Assembly (NCBI GenBank): GCA_005808665.1
Contig: SYLG01000181.1
Location: forward strand, 1 to 64,000
Length of the DNA: 64,000 bases
Origin: Planctomycetia bacterium
Lineage (GTDB): Bacteria; Planctomycetota; Planctomycetia; Gemmatales; Gemmataceae
Direction: 5' to 3'
Under the pieces are notes generated by a model. The model was given only the letters and a program-made list of their open reading frames with translations. It was not told where the DNA came from and ran no database searches. Shown piece by piece: positions 60,242-64,000 of this stretch (position 1 is the stretch's first letter; the number at the start of each line of letters is the position of its first letter). The translations under genes were made by a program, and so were the position numbers.

Positions 60242-61054
60242 ATGACAAAATACATTCTTGCCTTCGGCTCTTTCCTCTTAATTATCTCGCCGATTTCCAG
60301 CAGGGAAACGCACAAAGCCCCAATGGAAATACTCAAAACAGGTCACCTCCGTATTCATGTGAAAATCAACGACAAAGGCCCCTACCCTTTGGTGTTTGAC
60401 ACGGGGGCACCTTTGAATCTCCTTTCCAACAAAATTGGCAAGGATGCCAACATCAAACGCAAACCCGGCCGCAGCGGCATAAGCCTTATGGGCCCCATGG
60501 GAGAAGCAGATATTGCCTCTCTCGACTGGAGCGGTGCCACGGTCCAAAATGTGCCAACCATGATTTTGGACCATCCAACGATTAAGGCCCTGGCGGATCA
60601 TTTGGGCCCCATCGAAGGCATCGTTGGGTTTCCTTTCTTTTCCCGATTTGTCATGACCATTAATTACCAAAAAGCCCAAGTACTCTTGGAGGCAAGTGAT
60701 TATGTTCCCGAGGATCTCATGAAAAATACCATGGCTTTCATGTTCCAAAGGGATGCAAAGCCCCTGGCTCCACCCACCATCCCAACTTTTGGGATACTAT
60801 TGTCCAAGGAACCTGACCCGAAATACCATGGGCTGGTTGTGGAAGCGGTACTTCCAGGATCCTTGGCTGAAAAAGCCAAGCTGGTCAAAGGCGATATTCT
60901 GATTTCGGTAAATCATCGGTGGGTAGACAACCACAGCCTGCTTTTTCGGGTTTTGGGTGAACAATGGGTAAAAGGGCCGGTGGATTTGGAGATCATTCGA
61001 CAAGGAAAGACGATTCAGGCAAAGCTTGAAAAACCACAAGGGACCAGCCCATGA
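60242..61054 (+). CDS. Retropepsin-like aspartic protease with PDZ domain (copy 2)
   Basis: A 270-residue exported protein with signal peptide (YILAFGSFLLIISPISS). It has the active-site PLVFDTGAPLNLL, a GIVGFPFFSRF strand and a C-terminal PDZ domain (LVVEAVLPGSLAEKAKLVKG). Same domain order as the gene before it but quite diverged in sequence, so the duplication is old. Its stop overlaps the start of the HEAT protein gene by four bases. Confidence 0.86.
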   Translation: MTKYILAFGSFLLIISPISSRETHKAPMEILKTGHLRIHVKINDKGPYPLVFDTGAPLNLLSNKIGKDANIKRKPGRSGISLMGPMGEADIASLDWSGATVQNVPTMILDHPTIKALADHLGPIEGIVGFPFFSRFVMTINYQKAQVLLEASDYVPEDLMKNTMAFMFQRDAKPLAPPTIPTFGILLSKEPDPKYHGLVVEAVLPGSLAEKAKLVKGDILISVNHRWVDNHSLLFRVLGEQWVKGPVDLEIIRQGKTIQAKLEKPQGTSP

Positions 61055-63273
61055 ATCGTTTCCTGGGTGGATGGATCACCCTTTTCATATTGATTCTTGC
61101 GGGCAGTCTGAAGGCTTTGGTTCCTGCGTTTGCCTTGGAAGGGGATGACCCCAGGTTGAAATGGGTAACCATTCAAAAATCTCCTGCCCTGCCGCCGGAA
61201 ACTTTAATAGCAAATGGCCTTGAACCCACTACTTTGTGGGGACTCCATGGTCCGGATTTATCCGTTGCGTCCCCAACGCAAAAACTTCGCCTCACCCCAA
61301 AGGGTCCAGTATTTCTCAAGGGTCACAAACGGGGAACCTATCGCTTAACCCAATATGCTCCCATGGATTTGGAGATTCGCCAGAATGGTCCGCATTTCCT
61401 GGACCTTGAGGACCAACCCGGCGCAATCCTGGATCACCCCTCAGGATTGCTGGTGTTTTGTAACGGTGATTTGTTTCGATTTCGACGCTTTAATTCCGGC
61501 CAGCCCCAATGGGCCAAAGAAATCCTGGTCAAACGCATGGACCACGGAATGGATAGGCCCCAGGCAAGGTTGTTTTTATCCCGCGATGGGTCCATCCGCC
61601 TGGCCCTTTCTCCCGGGGAAATACAGTTAAGGGGCCTGGATAATTCTCAATTTTTCCAAAACAAACAAGGAGTGCTGATTCGAATAGGCCATGATGGAAC
61701 GGCTTTGGAGCTTCTCAATGAACTTGGAAATGATCCCTTTGGGAATGGTTTTGTTTGGAGCCATTTTGGGGAACCCTACCTGGCAAAAACCAACCTGGCG
61801 GACAAAGCCTTTGCAGAAAAAAAAACGGGGCCCTGTATCCTGGTCCCACTTTTTCCAGGAATGACCCCTGGGCCATCTGGTTCCCAATTTAAACAAAAAG
61901 CATGGCTATTGGATAAATCATCCCATGTCGATGGAATTGATCCCATGGACCTTCTTTGGGAATCTCCCCAGGGTGATTTGCTTCATGGGGCCTTGGATCA
62001 GGTGGATGAGGCATTTCACATTTCGGGTACGATTCAAACCGTTCGTGGCCCGGCTCAAGGGCAAAGGCGGATCCTATCCAGCCTTCAGGGGATTTGGGAG
62101 TTATCCGAAACACCCAATCCAACCACCCAAGCGAATGAACAGCGCTTTGGGTTTTTGGGGGACTTTGGGCCCGGAGAATTGATTAAACCTCCGCCAGTTC
62201 CCGGCAGTCTTTTGGAACTTTCTTCCTTGGGACCCAAGGACCTGGCCATTGCGTTTCTGAAAGGAACCCCATCCCAATCCTTTGCCATTTGGGACCAGAT
62301 TCAGCAACGCATTTCAAGACAAAAACAGTTGGCCCCCAATCGCCTGCCACCCATCCTTTTTGCCCTGAGGGAAGCCATGAAAGGAACGGATAATACCGTT
62401 TCCCTCCATGACAATCGCACCCTTTTAGCCCTGAGTTGTTTTGAGGCCGCCATGGATAAGGATTCCCTTGCTTATATTCGCGAATGGGCAGAATCGGGCT
62501 CGTCACTCCCTCGAAGTTTTGCAATTGGCATTCTTGGCAAGGTCACTACTCCTGATGAAAATGTTGTGTATCAAATCCTCTTGAACGCTCTATCCGATTC
62601 GGATTTGCGGGTAAAATCCGCCGCGGTGAAAGCCCTTGGCATGATTCCCTTTCCCGGTTCCGCAAACACCCTGGTCAGTGCATTTTCCTTTGATTTGGGA
62701 AACAATCCCCAATGGACAACCGCTCTTGTTTCTGCCATGAATCGCCTAGGAAAACCAACCTATGAACGATTGAAAGAACTCGGTGAATCCGGAACAGCGG
62801 CCGACCTGAAAAAAACGATTTCATTCCTGGGTCAAACGAAAGATCCGGCGGCATTTCCCGCGTTGATAGGATTGTTGCATTATCCCCACCTAAGTACCCA
62901 GGACCAAGCCTTGCTTCTTCGAGCCTTGCAATTGGAAAAGGGTGGAGGCGATGCGGTTATACTTTTGGGTTGGATCAACAAACAGGACAATCCCGGTCCA
63001 GAGGTTGTCCAATTGGCTTTGGAAAAATTGGAGGGAACACCGGTTTATGAACAACCAGAGGTATTAACCCTTTTGATCCGACTACTTCAATCCAATGATT
63101 CTGAAAAGCGATGGTTGGCCTTGGCAAAACTTAAAAAACAGGCAAGGCCTGGAGCCTTGGGTTTACTTGAGAAAATCCAACAAAGTGGAGTAATTCCTGT
63201 CGAACAAAGGAAAGCCCTAACCGAGGCCATTCAGACCCAAAAAGGAATCAGGGATGGGGGAAACCCTCCCTGA
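61051..63273 (+). CDS. Exported propeller/HEAT protein, PVC dehydrogenase-like without haem motif
   Basis: A 740-residue protein with signal peptide (ITLFILILAGSLKALVPAFA). The middle part (VLIRIGHDGTALELLNELGNDPFG, FVWSHFGEPYLAKT) resembles the propeller of PVC-type membrane-bound dehydrogenase proteins. The C-terminal 300 residues are HEAT repeats (LRVKSAAVKALGMIPFPGSA, AAFPALIGLLHYPHLS). The usual C-terminal cytochrome domain is missing and I see no CxxCH anywhere. It overlaps the protease gene by four bases. The activity is unknown. Confidence 0.72.
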   Translation: MNRFLGGWITLFILILAGSLKALVPAFALEGDDPRLKWVTIQKSPALPPETLIANGLEPTTLWGLHGPDLSVASPTQKLRLTPKGPVFLKGHKRGTYRLTQYAPMDLEIRQNGPHFLDLEDQPGAILDHPSGLLVFCNGDLFRFRRFNSGQPQWAKEILVKRMDHGMDRPQARLFLSRDGSIRLALSPGEIQLRGLDNSQFFQNKQGVLIRIGHDGTALELLNELGNDPFGNGFVWSHFGEPYLAKTNLADKAFAEKKTGPCILVPLFPGMTPGPSGSQFKQKAWLLDKSSHVDGIDPMDLLWESPQGDLLHGALDQVDEAFHISGTIQTVRGPAQGQRRILSSLQGIWELSETPNPTTQANEQRFGFLGDFGPGELIKPPPVPGSLLELSSLGPKDLAIAFLKGTPSQSFAIWDQIQQRISRQKQLAPNRLPPILFALREAMKGTDNTVSLHDNRTLLALSCFEAAMDKDSLAYIREWAESGSSLPRSFAIGILGKVTTPDENVVYQILLNALSDSDLRVKSAAVKALGMIPFPGSANTLVSAFSFDLGNNPQWTTALVSAMNRLGKPTYERLKELGESGTAADLKKTISFLGQTKDPAAFPALIGLLHYPHLSTQDQALLLRALQLEKGGGDAVILLGWINKQDNPGPEVVQLALEKLEGTPVYEQPEVLTLLIRLLQSNDSEKRWLALAKLKKQARPGALGLLEKIQQSGVIPVEQRKALTEAIQTQKGIRDGGNPP

Positions 63274-63274
63274 T
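63247..63274. terminator. Bidirectional hairpin between convergent genes
   Basis: An eight-pair stem ATCAGGGA / TCCCTGAT with extra inner GGG/CCC pairing. It covers the TGA stop of the HEAT gene and lies 24 bases beyond the stop of the minus-strand lipoprotein gene. On the minus strand TCCTTTTTG follows, a short T-tract; on the plus strand there is none. Confidence 0.5.
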
Positions 63275-63297
63275 TTGCCTACTATAAAAGCCTTTGA

Positions 63298-63516
63298 TTA
63301 TTGTATACCGCCATCAATTCGTTCAGGAGTGAGGTGGGAGGGATGGTCCGTAAACCAAAACCGGCTCCATTCCTGTTCGACTTGGCGCAAGTCTTCCGAT
63401 TGGTTCAATAAGGCTCTCATCCGCATGGTTGGATTGGATGAATAGGCATTGAAAAGGCAACCGGTGCTACCCATCGAAGCCAAACCCAGAGCTGCCAGAA
63501 TGAAATAGCGATTCAT
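63298..63516 (-). CDS. Small conserved-looking lipoprotein
   Basis: A 72-residue protein. The leader MNRYFILAALGLASMGSTGC ends in a clear lipobox, and the mature part carries NPTMRMRALLNQSEDLRQ and HPSHLTPERIDGG, which I recall as a short family seen in planctomycetes, function unknown. A GGGGGAACGGG region gives it a good ribosome site. The 150 bases between it and the HU gene hold a small palindrome (GATCAGGCTGATC) but no clear terminator. Confidence 0.75.
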   Translation of the reverse strand: MNRYFILAALGLASMGSTGCLFNAYSSNPTMRMRALLNQSEDLRQVEQEWSRFWFTDHPSHLTPERIDGGIQ

Positions 63517-63667
63517 GACCCGTTCCCCCGAATAACCCCTGACAAAACCCGTTTGGGTTGTACCTTTGTTATCGGAGGAAATATGGAGGGACTTTAACGG
63601 GAGGTCGGATCAGGCTGATCTGGGGGCTTTTTTCGATAGTTTGGATAATTTGGGATTTAGAGGCAAT

Positions 63668-63952
63668 TCAGCTGGGTAGCTTGGCGACCAAGCTTTCCAT
63701 TTCCTTGCCGGGTTTAAAAGAGACCACCATCCGCCCGGGGACAAACACTTTTTCCCCTGTCCGGGGATTCCGGGCCTTTCGGGCCCGCCTTTCCCGGACC
63801 TCAAAGACGCCAAAATTGCGCAATTCAATCCGTTTTTCGGCAATCAGCGTTTCAATGATCGCATCGAATGTATGCTGGACAATTTCTTTGGTCTTGAGCT
63901 GGGTAAGGCCCAATTTGTCGGCAATCTGCCGGACAATTTCCTTCTTGGTCAT
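63668..63952 (-). CDS. HU/IHF-family DNA-binding protein
   Basis: A 94-residue nucleoid protein. The fold starts [18 protein letters not shown]; the signature [20 protein letters not shown] leads into the beta arm with the intercalating proline region ([12 protein letters not shown]). It could be HU or IHF-alpha-like; the sequence slightly favours the IHF-type but cannot settle it. It binds and bends DNA as a dimer. The upstream 48 bases to the window edge probably hold its promoter. Confidence 0.92.
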   Translation of the reverse strand: MTKKEIVRQIADKLGLTQLKTKEIVQHTFDAIIETLIAEKRIELRNFGVFEVRERRARKARNPRTGEKVFVPGRMVVSFKPGKEMESLVAKLPS

Positions 63953-64000
63953 AATCTTTTACTCAACGCATCTATTTGCCATTAAAGTCTTTGGAAAGAG

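Overview
The window looks like chromosomal DNA of a planctomycete (Planctomycetota), perhaps from the Gemmatales. The evidence is gene content: a DUF1559 pseudopilin-like protein, a planctomycete-type cytochrome c fused to WD40 repeats, PPC-domain, FG-GAP/VCBS and ASPIC/UnbV surface proteins, DUF1080 hydrolase, PVC-type propeller/HEAT protein, DUF4953-type metalloprotease, NIPSNAP and many exported TPR proteins. The phylum call is fairly secure; the order is a guess.

Layout. At 1-800 a serine-recombinase remnant runs into the 3' end of tRNA-Pro(GGG). At 1012-6606 lie a PPC protein, a cytochrome-WD40 protein and an exported gluzincin-like peptidase. At 7043-12410 a minus-strand run holds tRNA-Leu(UAG), larC, alaS and a TPR gene. 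At 12432-21419 come exported hydrolases and metalloproteases, a DMT transporter, an FG-GAP protein and an M20 amidohydrolase. At 21658-31343 a tightly packed catabolic operon carries a D-2-hydroxyacid dehydrogenase, Ldh-type dehydrogenase, FAH-family enzyme, FGGY kinase, MFS transporter, an SDR lacking its catalytic lysine, a fused E1 alpha-beta 2-oxoacid dehydrogenase and an E2, with no E3. An exported Gfo/Idh oxidoreductase and a DUF1080 3-keto-glycoside hydrolase follow.

From 33720 to 46612 nearly everything is an envelope protein: DUF1559 plus small lipoprotein, two TPR membrane proteins, then facing them a four-gene minus-strand operon (ASPIC/FG-GAP, TPR lipoprotein, polytopic membrane protein, CxxCH-FG-GAP lipoprotein), an LRR protein with a collagen-like tail, and an outer-membrane barrel. 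At 46613-48798 a small islet of different codon usage holds a gene broken by an in-frame TGA, a DUF5990 gene and a transposase remnant. From 48799 on come rlmN and then a long plus-strand run: gltA, serS, a short uvrC, surE, DinB, DUF2784, PQQ-like propeller, NIPSNAP, a UPF1-like helicase, two retropepsin-PDZ proteins and a propeller/HEAT protein. It ends with a small lipoprotein and an HU-family gene on the minus strand.

The best candidates for something undescribed are the catabolic operon (probable sugar-acid pathway ending in a dedicated 2-oxoacid dehydrogenase) and the facing envelope modules at 33720-44489. Both functions are inferred from gene content alone. No CRISPR array, intact transposon or defence system was seen.
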